Source: Asterionellopsis glacialis (lineage: Eukaryota > Bacillariophyta > Plagiogrammaphyceae > Rhaphoneidales > Asterionellopsidaceae). Taken from it: a DNA stretch of 14,838 nucleotides. This document shows positions 1 to 9,223 of this stretch, one piece after another. The notes under the pieces are model-generated. The model was not told where the DNA came from. It saw only the letters and a program-made list of their open reading frames with translations, and made no database searches. The DNA is taken from assembly GCA_014885115.2 (NCBI GenBank), contig WKLE02000595.1, forward strand, positions 3,340 through 18,177, given 5' to 3'. Within the stretch, counting starts at the first letter, position 1; the number at the start of each line of letters is the position of its first letter. The translations under genes were made by a program, and so were the position numbers.

Positions 1-17
1 GTGTCTGTAGACTAGAC

Positions 18-54
18 TTTTTTTTAACCATTTTTTTAACCATTTTTTCGAACC
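18..54. repeat. Short T-tract/AACC direct repeat
   Basis: Runs of 8, 7 and 6 T residues alternate with AACCA, AACCA and CGAACC, giving about three units of 11-13 nt. It is a simple low-complexity tandem repeat. No function can be assigned. Confidence 0.6.
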
Positions 55-562
55 GCGTTTCATCCATCACCGCATCACACCGCGATGACTGCAAAAATGT
101 CGTCGTAGGACGAACAATGATACTGTAAGACACCTTTTATGGTTGTCACATTCCATAGTGTCATCTTATACTCATACATCTTCTTCTCCCTACTGTCTTT
201 GTCTTCCAATGAATGTAGGACTCGATTTGATTCGATTCGATTTCGATGACTTTGGATATAGAGGGATTCAAGAGGATGGGATCCAATCGTGAAATGCATA
301 TCATTTTTTTTTAGAGTTCGCATTCACACATTATGCAATCCCGATTGCAGCAGGAATGCAAACCCGCGAAATGTTGACACATAGAGACACATGATTGATG
401 GATCCCAAAGAACACTATATAGAGTACACTGGAGGTAGCTATAAAAATAGTCGTACGAATGAAATAGTGCGATATCCCACAACCACAACCACAAGAACAA
501 CAACAACAAACAGTCCTCTCTGTGAACAAAAACAAAATAAGAACAAAAAACGTACAGTGGTG

Positions 563-570
563 TATATAAG
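563..570 (+). promoter_or_regulatory. Candidate TATA box for the LRR gene
   Basis: TATATAAG lies about 90 nt upstream of the ATG at 660, a plausible position for a core promoter with a short 5' UTR. A second TATA-like element (CTATAAAA) lies at about 439-446. The choice between them is inference; transcription start mapping would decide it. Confidence 0.35.
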
Positions 571-659
571 TCTATCAAATACAAACATATATATACAAAA
601 TCTCAATTGACCCAAACAGTATTCCATTACGACGAATTATAGTTCAAGGCAAAAAAAAG

Positions 660-3600
660 ATGAAAGGAAGGCGTCAAGGCACTATCGAAACCAAAAAGGA
701 TAATGATGATGTCGAAGTATCCTCTTTGAATCCTCCTTCTCGTCACGATCGTACTACTCCTATGGATCGTAATGTCCCTGCATTATTTCCAGAGGACAAC
801 AATACACAGTCGAATAGTGATAGTCGTAATTCTCGTGAATACCGTAATAGACGTACTACTGCTCATCCTACTCCTATAGCACACCAAGAAAGGATTCCTC
901 ATACTACTACTACTACTACTACTACTACGAATCGAAATCATTACGATACTGAAAAAATGGTGAAAAAACAGGAAAAACAACTCCATTACATTATTCTAGA
1001 CAAGAATGAAGAAGAAGAAGAAGTCACACAAGAACATTTACCGGACCGTCTTCGTGTTCTCAAGGAAGTAGAGGACGGAGATCAAGAAGAACAACAGGAA
1101 GAACAACAAGGAGTTTCCCAGTATACTTCACCAACTACTAATAATCATGATAATGACTTGTTTCTTCAGGAACCACGTCAACATGGAGCAGTTGCCATTC
1201 GAGGACCTGGATTTGTAAGCTCATCGGATCAATCAGTTGCAGATACCATTGTCATTGGTGATGGTGGGAGTCAAGTAGATACTAGTCAACTTAGTCGTAG
1301 TACTACTGGTACAACCAACCTTCACAACCACCGTGAAGGAAATCTAGTTGTGGCAGCAGAAGTCGCACCTACAGAGCAAGAAATTGTTGAACAAGTAGAA
1401 CAGCGAATTCGTCAAACTGAAACTGATATGGAACGACGTTTCCAAGAGCGTTTCAACGAAATTCTCCAGCAAACACCTCGAGCAGAAGCTGTACCTATGG
1501 AACCTGCTGGTTCTCATGGATCACCTACTACCATGCAAACGGGGGAGGAAGGGAGGGGGACGACTGTCCGAGAAACAAGTGCTAATAATAGTCATCAAGT
1601 AAATCAGAGCACCTTGAGTCACAGACAACAAACAAATCAAGTTGCTCCCACTCACGATAGAGGAAAGCTCTCATCAAGATTACTACACCAAGACAGAACA
1701 AACGTTGTAGATGACAACGGTTCTAGTCGAAGGAAATTGTCACGGCGGCTGGTTGGTGTTTTGGTGGGGAGTATTCTTGTCATTGTTGCACTTATTATAG
1801 CTATTCGTCTATCGAAAGGTGGAGGTGGAGGCGGTGATTCCAATGAAAATAGTGACACATGTAGTCCTGACACAACTTGTTCCTTTGATCACGCTACTGC
1901 AATTTGCACCACCGATGGACAGTGTGTCATGGGTGCATGCGATTTCAATTATGGTAACTGTAACGGGATATCTACTGATGGGTGTGAGGTAGATTTGCAG
2001 ACGAATATAAATCATTGTGGATCTTGTGGAAACACATGTACTCTAGCAAATGCAAATCCAACATGTGTGGAAGGAGAATGTGAAATGGAGAGTTGCTTAA
2101 ATGGGTTTTCTAGCTGCGACGGCCAAAGTAGCACTGGTTGTGAGACAAATGTTCTTTCAAGTCATGACAATTGTGGAACGTGCAATATGAAATGTGATGC
2201 TGACAAATCTTGTATCAACAGCATTTGTGTACAAAATGACACTACTGAACCACCAAGCAACAATACTGAACCACCCAGCAGCATTGCTTTTACAAAGTTA
2301 AAAGATCTCATTTCAGGACTGTCCTTTGACCCCTCTATGGAGGCACTTTTGGATCCATCTTCACCACAGTATGAAGCTCTCGAATGGCTTTCAGAGGATC
2401 CAAACCTTGATGTATACGAAGATTCACAAAAGATCCAACGCTTTGTTCTCGCTACCTTATTCTTCAGCACAGGTGGACACGATCACTGGCGCAAGATCTC
2501 ATTAGAATCATCATCAGAATGGTTGGATTATTTGCCATCCTCCACCGATAGCCAAGCAGAGTGTTTATGGTACACTACATCCTCTAGTTCAAATGGTGAT
2601 ATCTGTGATTCCAATGGTAACATTGTAGAACTTCACTTACAAGATAACAATCTTGTGGGTACCATTCCGCCAGAATTGGCATTACTTTCCAATTCTTTAT
2701 CAACACTTGTCCTAGACCAAAACAAGATTAGTGGAACGATACCAACAGAGTTGGGATTATTGCAGTTTTTGGAAAGGTTGGATCTAAGTTCCAATGATCT
2801 AACGGGGTATATTCCCTCGGAACTTGGATCTTCACACTTTTTCAAATATGTTGCACTAGATGATAATGAGTCCTTGGAAGGTTCTATACCCCTCTCTCAA
2901 ATGTGCGAACAAACAATCATCGTTGATTGTTCCAAGATATATTGTCCTTGTTGTGATAAGGAATGTTTAAGACAACACATATCGGCCCTTTCGCCGGATT
3001 CAGGAGTAGCTTTAGCTGATACAACATCACCACAGTATGAAGCCTTCGAATGGTTAACATCATTGCCACAACAAGAAAACTTGTTTAAAATGTCAAAGTC
3101 TAAGATTGTACAACGTTATGCATTAGCAACCTTGTACAAATCTACTAATATACTGGGCGATTATGAATGGTCCTGCGATCCCAATGACCCTATGGCTCAG
3201 TGTGAATACACAGGTTGGCTTGGAACAGGTGATGTATGTGATTCGTGGGAACCCATCAGTTGGAATTACTACCCGAACCCTTTGAATACTTGTGATGATG
3301 ATGGACTTGTTCTTGTTCTTGATTTAGATGAGGGTGTTTGTTGTGGGGGGACCATTCCACCTGAAATAGGTCTTCTTACAACTCTAGAGCTATTTACTAT
3401 GCAGCTGAGTTTCTTGTCAGGTAAAATACCTTCAGAGATTGGGTTGTTGACAAACCTTGAAACCTTGGATATTTCAAGACAAGATAATTTGAATGGACCT
3501 ATACCCTCGACAATTGGAAGATTGACCAATTTGAAACATTTAAACTTGGGAATGAATTCTTATATGGCTGGTAGTACACTTCCTACTGAAGTCGGCAATT

Positions 3601-5422
3601 TGATTCATTTGGAAACTTTTTACTTAGATTATAGTTTTCACGAAGGACATCTTCCATCTGAGATCGGTCGGATGGTCGCATTAGCACGTTTTAATCTGTA
3701 TGAGAACAACATGATTGGCGCTCTCCCTTCTGAAATAGGTCTCATGACAAGCCTGGAGGATGTGAACTTTAGAAAGAATAGTTTCTCTGGAGCCATACCA
3801 AGTGAGGTTGGTAAATTGTCGTCATTGACATCGTTAGACTGTTCCTACAACAATCTTTCTGGCTCACTACCTTCAGAGCTTGGACTTCTCAAAAACCTTG
3901 AACGAATGGGTCTTGATTACAACTATATTGTTGGGAACATTCCCAGTACCTTTGGCAAACTAGAAAGTTTGCAGTGGTTGGAACTCCGAAATAACCAATT
4001 GGTGGGATCCTTACCTACTGAAGTCGGTCGACTTTTAGGACTTCAGAATTTGGATTTAAGTAGGAATAGCTTGGTTGGATTGATCCCTACTGAGTTGGGT
4101 GTGATGACGAATCTCGATTCCATTAGTTTGACTTCGAATTTCTTGGCTGGAAATATCCCTTCCGAGCTGGGCATGCTGACAATTTTATCAGGCTTACACA
4201 TCGCAGACAATATCTTTTTAGGAAAAATCCCTTCAGAACTTGGACAGCTAACTGATTTGTTCTTTTTCGATGTCAGTCGCAATGAGCTCACAGGACAAAT
4301 TCCCTCTGAACTCGGTCTCACGGGCTTTTGGTATGACGTTGATTTCCGGTACAATGATTTGTCTGGAATGGTACCAGATGAAATCTGCCAGATAGGGAAA
4401 ACAATCCCAAATTTTAATCTGTTGGTAGACTGTGATGAACTTCTCTGTACGTGTTGTGGCGAAGAATGCTTGAAAAAGTACTTCAAAGCAATATCCCCCG
4501 ACGATGGCGTTGCTCTAGATACATTGAATTCTCCACAATACTTTGCTTTTCAGTGGCTCAAATACGACTCAAATCTAGCTCGATTTTCTTCAGCACAGCG
4601 AGTCATCGAACGGTATGTCTTTGCAACTTTCCATTACAGTACTACGATAAATAACAATTGGACGTGTTCCAGCTTTGATGTTTGCGACATGGCCCTGTGG
4701 ATGACTGACAGAGACATCTGTGAGGTTGATGCTTGGTTTGTGTATACCAAAGAATGCAACGATAATGGCTTGGTGGTCAAGCTTGACTTTTCGGATATCC
4801 TTTGTTGCGGCGGAACTATCCCTCCTGAACTTGCCCTCCTTAAAAAATTAGAATACCTTGAATTGGATAGTAACTGGTTATCAGGGACCCTACCTACCGA
4901 ACTAGGCTCATTGCAGTCGAGCCTCGGGCACTTGGTCATCAAAAATCAAGTATATTTTCATGGAACGTATGATCAAACTGTTCGTGGTAACATTCCTTCG
5001 GAGTTTGGACTGCTTACCAGTTTATCAATTTTGAACTTGGAGTCGAACTTTGGATTGGAAGGGAGCATCCCTTCTGAACTCGGCCAGCTCTCGAAATTGC
5101 AGCTTCTTCTTCTGTCAGATAACCAATTGTCTGGGATTATCCCTACAGAAGTTTCAGGAATGACATCACTTGGTGAGTACGGTACATGTAGTATTATTTT
5201 GTTTTGTTTTGTTTTGTTTTGTTTTGGATTCACCTGTTCATTTGTCTTCTTGATAATGCTTATATGTTTGTGGGTGGAACGATTTCAGAAGCTGTGACTC
5301 TGGATAGTAACGACATTGCAGATGGTTTGGAAAATTTCTGTACCTCTGATATTCCTTCATTGGATCAATTTGTTGCAGATTGCCTGTCCTTGTCCTGCTG
5401 GTGTTGCACAACTTGTAAGTAG
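660..5422 (+). CDS. Type II membrane protein with Cys-rich repeats and three LRR modules (spliced)
   Basis: Joining 660-5172 to 5289-5422 gives about 1548 residues. Residues 1-360 are polar and low-complexity (a nine-Thr run near 82-90, acidic runs), with a probable coiled coil at about 238-272. One membrane helix lies at about 363-385, preceded by a basic RRKLSRR patch and followed by a Gly run; this predicts N-terminus inside and the bulk outside. Residues 400-525 hold two Cys-rich repeats of the GCE..NCGxC type. Three modules follow, starting with SPQY at 568, 790 and 1291. Each has a cap with a QR/ER(Y/F)..AT motif, then plant-type 24-residue LRRs (about 4, 15 and 6) of the IPSELG kind, and ends in DCxxxxCxCCxxxC. 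There is no kinase domain, so it is receptor-like only. This architecture is common in diatom LRR families. The ligand is unknown; a surface recognition or adhesion role is inference. The ATG at 660 opens the frame and sits after a purine-rich stretch. Confidence 0.85.
902..928 (+). repeat. Nine-copy TAC/ACT trinucleotide microsatellite (coding)
   Basis: Nine perfect TAC units lie inside the LRR gene and are read in frame as a run of nine Thr (ACT codons, last ACG) in the disordered cytoplasmic region. In-frame length variation between strains is likely. Confidence 0.9.
5173..5288 (+). other. Spliceosomal intron near the 3' end of the LRR gene
   Basis: The donor GTGAGT at 5173 and acceptor ATTTCAG ending at 5288 define a 116-nt, phase-1 intron. 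Removing it joins TSL to EAVTLDSND, which restores the LRR consensus and adds the closing DCxxxxCxCCxxxC motif seen at the end of the other two modules. Without splicing the frame runs into a hydrophobic, Phe-rich tail that stops at 5297, which fits poorly with an LRR. The intron carries a GTTTT pentanucleotide repeat. Confidence 0.85.
5201..5225 (+). repeat. GTTTT pentanucleotide microsatellite
   Basis: Five perfect GTTTT units lie inside the LRR-gene intron and extend imperfectly at both edges. It is probably a polymorphic simple repeat. Confidence 0.9.
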
Positions 5423-5651
5423 ATGCAAGCACAATGGATTACATGCATATGTACTATTTCATTTATTTAGTCTTTAGTGGCGTATGTATCAATTTGGTGT
5501 TCAATAGTAGAATTACTCAGTGCAAGCAAATATATAGTCAGGATTACATAGTTGTTATTAATTTATAAGCCTATGATAAATACGAGTCTTGGCACTGCTC
5601 TTAGAAAATATTAAGACACAAACTCTTCAAAATACAGTATCTTCCTGCCAA
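5423..5651. other. Short region between convergent genes
   Basis: About 230 nt of AT-rich sequence separate the stops of the LRR gene (+) and the APS reductase gene (-). It must hold both 3' UTRs. No gene or clear terminator is visible. Confidence 0.6.
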
Positions 5652-7166
5652 TCATTTTGAAACCGATGTTTTGGAACGTAGCCATCCTATGATTGGTTCT
5701 AATTCATCTTTTGATCCTTCATAAGGGTGTAGCTGAAAGGTTGGATTATGCTGCACTAGATATAGCTGTGGCGTTGCTTGTAATTCAAACCCAACATCAA
5801 TACCTGATTGTGGTATATCATTTTCTGTCACATCAAATCGTACTGCCTGAATATTAGATATTGGTTGTAGCAATCTAGCCAATTCTTCGTAGACGGGTGC
5901 AAATTCTTGGCACGCACCACACATGGGTGAATAAAATTCAATTACAACATTACCAGTACCCTTTATGACAATGGAATCAAATTTGGAAACATCTGTAACA
6001 TCTATGCAATATGGACATGGTAATGTTGGCATTTCAAATGTCCGCCCCTCATTTTCAGCCTGTTGTTTCATATGTTTAATCTTTTCCAAGTGGGCATGCA
6101 TACCACATTCTGTAGTTTTTGAAGCACCACCAATGTTCACAAATCTACCTGATCGTTCAGGTGCATCAGGTGATACTTTACTAGTTGTCATGGTATCACC
6201 TAAACTCTTATATCCCTGATCATACAAAGGATTGTATGGAATATTATTTTCTTTGATGTATTTCCATACATCATCATATGACCAATGCACTAAAGGATTG
6301 ATTTTGTATCTTCGGAAAGAGTTATCTAATGATGATGTTTCATCAATTTCTATAGCTTGTAAATTTGTTCGTTCGCCAAGTTGTGACTGTCGTCTTCCTG
6401 TAATCCAAGCCTCTGCTTGTAATTCTCCCAACGCTTGTAACATGGGTTGGACTTTCGTTATATACGCATACCTATCTGGATTGTCTTGCCATAATGTAGG
6501 ACCGTACACTTCATCAAAGTCTTCCTCATTTTGTATTTGGATATGACTATTTTCCCCCGGCATTAGCGGATATTCAATGTGTAATTCTTTCAAGTCTGGA
6601 AAGAATTCTCGAACTAATGATAAGTATGCCTTTGATTCTGTAAATAGGTGCAATGTATCGATCGTTACGATTGGTATTAATGGTAATATCCCTAATTGTG
6701 ATAGTTTATGTAAAATAACTAATCCAGATGGACCAAAACTTGTTACTTGTACTAAAGCATGTGGTGGAAAATTTTGGTGAGCCCATAGCAAAATATCATC
6801 TGCCGATTGTAATTGTCGATTCAATTTCTTCACATTGAAATTTCGATTATTATTATTGCTGTTACTACGACCGCGCATGTAAAATGTAGATTTGAATTCA
6901 CCATTGCTACTACTTTCAAATCGATTAGCTGCAAATAAGACTGTCATCAAAGCTAGAATTCCAAGTACGATTGTTATAATTGGCCATATTGTGAGAATAT
7001 AATCCATCAAACTGCCATCCAAATAATTATCAAGCGGTACAATTCTCGTTAGGGCAGAAGTTCGTCCCCGCCTTGCTCTTGGTGGCGTTAATGAATCTGT
7101 TGATCGTTTTCGTAACATTTCTGCTTCGGTCTGTTGATGATTGATGAATCTTGTTGAAACAATCAT
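5652..7166 (-). CDS. APS reductase-like protein (APR-B type) with C-terminal thioredoxin domain
   Basis: Predicted to reduce adenylylsulfate (APS) to sulfite in assimilatory sulfate reduction. From the first ATG (7166) it has 504 residues. In order: a polar N-terminus, a hydrophobic helix at about 54-83, an Asn-rich linker, a PAPS/APS-reductase domain (about 122-360) with SFGPSG, ITGRR and the catalytic ECGMH (Cys354), then a thioredoxin domain with CGAC at 416-419 and cis-Pro at 466. The CC and CxxC pairs that bind [4Fe-4S] in plant and bacterial APS reductases are absent: KVQP lacks preceding Cys, and SLGDTMTT stands where a Cys pair is expected. This is the pattern of the cluster-less APR-B isoform described in Physcomitrella and reported in diatoms. 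The frame is open back to 7283, but only a TTG is available there, so I use the ATG. Plastid location is usual for this step; here the targeting signal is unclear. An ATG at 7007 would place the hydrophobic helix at the N-terminus. Confidence 0.88.
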   Translation of the reverse strand: MIVSTRFINHQQTEAEMLRKRSTDSLTPPRARRGRTSALTRIVPLDNYLDGSLMDYILTIWPIITIVLGILALMTVLFAANRFESSSNGEFKSTFYMRGRSNSNNNNRNFNVKKLNRQLQSADDILLWAHQNFPPHALVQVTSFGPSGLVILHKLSQLGILPLIPIVTIDTLHLFTESKAYLSLVREFFPDLKELHIEYPLMPGENSHIQIQNEEDFDEVYGPTLWQDNPDRYAYITKVQPMLQALGELQAEAWITGRRQSQLGERTNLQAIEIDETSSLDNSFRRYKINPLVHWSYDDVWKYIKENNIPYNPLYDQGYKSLGDTMTTSKVSPDAPERSGRFVNIGGASKTTECGMHAHLEKIKHMKQQAENEGRTFEMPTLPCPYCIDVTDVSKFDSIVIKGTGNVVIEFYSPMCGACQEFAPVYEELARLLQPISNIQAVRFDVTENDIPQSGIDVGFELQATPQLYLVQHNPTFQLHPYEGSKDELEPIIGWLRSKTSVSK

Positions 7167-7826
7167 ATGCTGTTGTGTTTTGCGTGTTGTGGTTGGTGAT
7201 GGACTTGTAGGTACCGTAGGAACGGTTTTAAATAGGTTAATGCTATATTTATTTTTGAGAGAAGGATATATCAAGTTCTTCAATTAATTCATTGCTCAAA
7301 GAGCGACCCAACTACAATGACCGGCAAAGCACCAGTCTCTGAACTAAAACTTTTTATATAATTGACGATTTAGCAAACCCTACGTATGTTTTCGAAAAAA
7401 TAGGAAATACCATACGGTATCTACTTTAGACCGCACGTCCGTCCTACTGTACGAGTACCTTAGAGAATAACTTTTATTGTAGCAAGCCCCATAAATGTAC
7501 GAGTGGGTCGTCTCTATCATAATATCATGTTGTTATACTTCATGAAATTCTAGATTCTGATTGGCCAAGAGCAGTGGTTTGAAGAAAGAAGCGTGAGCAT
7601 GCCGAATATGATATATATTTTTTTCACTCTGATTTTGCTATCGTACAGTGAATTCAATACTCCCAAGCAGAAGCAAACACATCTTCTATTAATAGCGATA
7701 AGATGTGTAGTTCTTAGGCGAAATAGGTTTAGTCCTAGAGAGTTTTTTAGTATACTCGTTGATCGACAAATAAATAATACAGTACAATTGCTCCTCGCAA
7801 AAGATCTTCCCAACAATACAACCATC
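7167..7826. other. Shared upstream region between divergent APS reductase and ankyrin genes
   Basis: About 660 nt separate two divergent coding starts and presumably hold both promoters and 5' UTRs. It is AT-rich. The frame of the ankyrin gene stays open leftwards to 7554, and the first ATG in it is at 7599. That stretch is rich in ATA and other codons rare in the neighbouring genes, and begins with a donor-like GTGAGC at 7593, so I treat it as UTR or intron. No RNA gene is visible. Confidence 0.5.
7353..7360 (-). promoter_or_regulatory. Candidate TATA box for the APS reductase gene
   Basis: On the minus strand this reads TATATAAA, about 190 nt upstream of the ATG at 7166. Initiation about 30 nt downstream would leave a 5' UTR of roughly 160 nt. 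That would include a two-codon upstream frame (ATG AAT TAA, 7292-7284). The assignment is inference from position and motif only. Confidence 0.35.
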
Positions 7827-8729
7827 ATGAATGATACCATTGGTGAATTCATTGTGAGGAACCCAAGAGTTGCCGTCTCAATTGTGCTTGGCGGTGTCGT
7901 TACCCTCTTGTTCCTGGTTTTCTATGCCACCCATTCTTCTGCTTCTTTGTCCCCCGGAAGAAAAGAGAGGAGAAAGGATGGCAGTAGCGCACAAAACGGA
8001 CAAGAACAATTTAGAGCCGTCGCATTCCAAGAGGGAAATCAATCGGGAGTCAATGGGTTGCAAGATGCATCCCAATTCAGAGCCGTCGAATTGGAAGGTG
8101 GAACCCAATCGAGAGCAGGCGGATCGCAAGATGGACTGCGATTAAAACAACTCTTACAACGAAAGGAACAATTGAGAGCCGTTCAGATGAACGACAAAAT
8201 GCGGTTAACGGAGCTCCTAAAACAACAAAACGATAATGACCAGTCGGAAATTCATTTTAACTACCCTGATTTGGATGGATTTACCTTATTGCATTTGGCT
8301 GTTACTAGTGACCAGTCTCGTGATATTGCTTGGATTCTGTTGAAATATGGTGCTAGCGTCGATGCTTGTGATAATGCAAGGAAACAAACACCTTTGCATG
8401 TGGCGTGTCAGTGTGCTTCACTAGGTTGTATTCGACTATTACTGGACCATGGAGCCGATATTGAAGCCGAGGATAAATCTCAAATGACTCCTCTCCACAT
8501 GGTGGGTGTACAGGTCCAAGGACATCCACTATTACCAAAGCTTACTACTACCAACAACGATGCGACTACTATTCAAGATTGTAAAAATCTCCTAAGAGAA
8601 GCTGTTTACGAAAAATATAAACCTGCCAGTTCCAAGAAAGTGGAATCGGAGTTTGCAAAGCTTCCTCCCGAGCTTGCCGATGAACTCCAAGATACAAAGG
8701 AGTTGTTGCTACAACAGGGGCGTGGTTAA
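7827..8729 (+). CDS. Small membrane-anchored ankyrin-repeat protein
   Basis: From the ATG at 7827 the product has 300 residues. A hydrophobic helix at about 15-34 (VAVSIVLGGVVTLLFLVFYA) is followed by a charged, Gln-rich linker with imperfect repeats built on (Q/E)(F/L)RAV (about 60-120). Then come two clear ankyrin repeats and part of a third at about 150-228, with DGFTLLHLAV, KQTPLHVAC and MTPLHMVG, and GASVDA and GADIEA at the turns. The C-terminus is helical and acidic. Ankyrin repeats mediate protein contacts; the partner is unknown. N-terminal anchoring with the ankyrin part in the cytosol is inference. The start could instead be ATG 7599, adding 76 residues with a second hydrophobic stretch. 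I prefer 7827 because the upstream codons look noncoding. Confidence 0.7.
   Translation: MNDTIGEFIVRNPRVAVSIVLGGVVTLLFLVFYATHSSASLSPGRKERRKDGSSAQNGQEQFRAVAFQEGNQSGVNGLQDASQFRAVELEGGTQSRAGGSQDGLRLKQLLQRKEQLRAVQMNDKMRLTELLKQQNDNDQSEIHFNYPDLDGFTLLHLAVTSDQSRDIAWILLKYGASVDACDNARKQTPLHVACQCASLGCIRLLLDHGADIEAEDKSQMTPLHMVGVQVQGHPLLPKLTTTNNDATTIQDCKNLLREAVYEKYKPASSKKVESEFAKLPPELADELQDTKELLLQQGRG
8007..8182 (+). repeat. Imperfect repeats within the ankyrin gene linker
   Basis: CAATT(T/C/G)AGAGCCGT recurs at 8007, 8073 and 8169, spaced 66 and 96 nt apart (22 and 32 codons). The first two copies are followed by similar sequence coding for GxQSxxxGxQD. This suggests in-frame tandem duplication in a disordered linker. 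Confidence 0.7.
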
Positions 8730-9223
8730 TATTCTATTTTTTTTTTTGCTTTTCGCCTCTCTGGAGTTGGAGTTGTATTTTTGAAGCTAGCCTTTGATGT
8801 GCCTGCATATATGTGGAATTCTCACTTTTGTACCATTTTTCAGTTTTGACTCAGCATTGACAGAGATTGTTTTATAGGGAAGAGTTTTGGCATTTCATTC
8901 CTACAGCTTTTATCTTTGGCATTCTTAGAGCAGTCTGACGTTCAGTTGAACTGCACTTCCAATCTTCTTCCGAGAACTAGTATGGGTAGGAATAGGTATC
9001 ATTTCTAAGACCAATTTTATCCATTGATTGGAAAAGGGGGGAAGTTTGTGTCAAAATTGTCTACTAGTAGATCATGGTTATTAATAAAAACATCTTTTCG
9101 TTTCTTACCTGCTATGTAATAATTTGATAGATCTGGTAGGTAACAACAGAATAGTAGCGCAGGTCTACTTTTCATCTTTCTATCAAACTATCTTTTCCTG
9201 TTTCAGCATGCATAAGAAACTCT
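8730..9223. other. Noncoding region between convergent ankyrin and cyclase-like genes
   Basis: About 490 nt of AT-rich sequence with a T-tract just after the ankyrin stop. It holds the 3' UTRs of both genes. I see no gene, RNA or strong hairpin in it. Confidence 0.55.

Larger units (their letters stand above)
1..659. other. Noncoding upstream region of the LRR gene
   Basis: AT-rich sequence with no convincing gene. A plus-strand open frame at 395-610 is mostly Thr/Asn/Lys encoded by CAA/ACA-rich low-complexity DNA and looks like chance. It holds T-tracts near the left edge, a CAA/CCA-rich stretch around 479-512 and two TATA-like elements, at about 439-446 and 563-570. It most likely contains the promoter and 5' UTR of the LRR gene that starts at 660. 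Confidence 0.6.

Noticed and set aside
395..610. Plus-strand open frame of 71 codons upstream of the LRR gene
   Set aside because: It is made of CAA/ACA-rich low-complexity sequence, has no domain and overlaps TATA-like elements.
4043..4486. 147-codon antisense open frame in the LRR gene
   Set aside because: It mirrors the repeated IPSELG-coding sequence on the other strand; such shadows recur across all LRR modules.
660..5422. LRR receptor kinase
   Set aside because: The protein has LRRs and one membrane helix, but no kinase motifs occur anywhere in it; the cytoplasmic part is low-complexity.
7164..7283. TTG-initiated extension of the APS reductase frame
   Set aside because: A nuclear gene is unlikely to start at TTG; the frame opens just after a stop, and an ATG follows at 7166.
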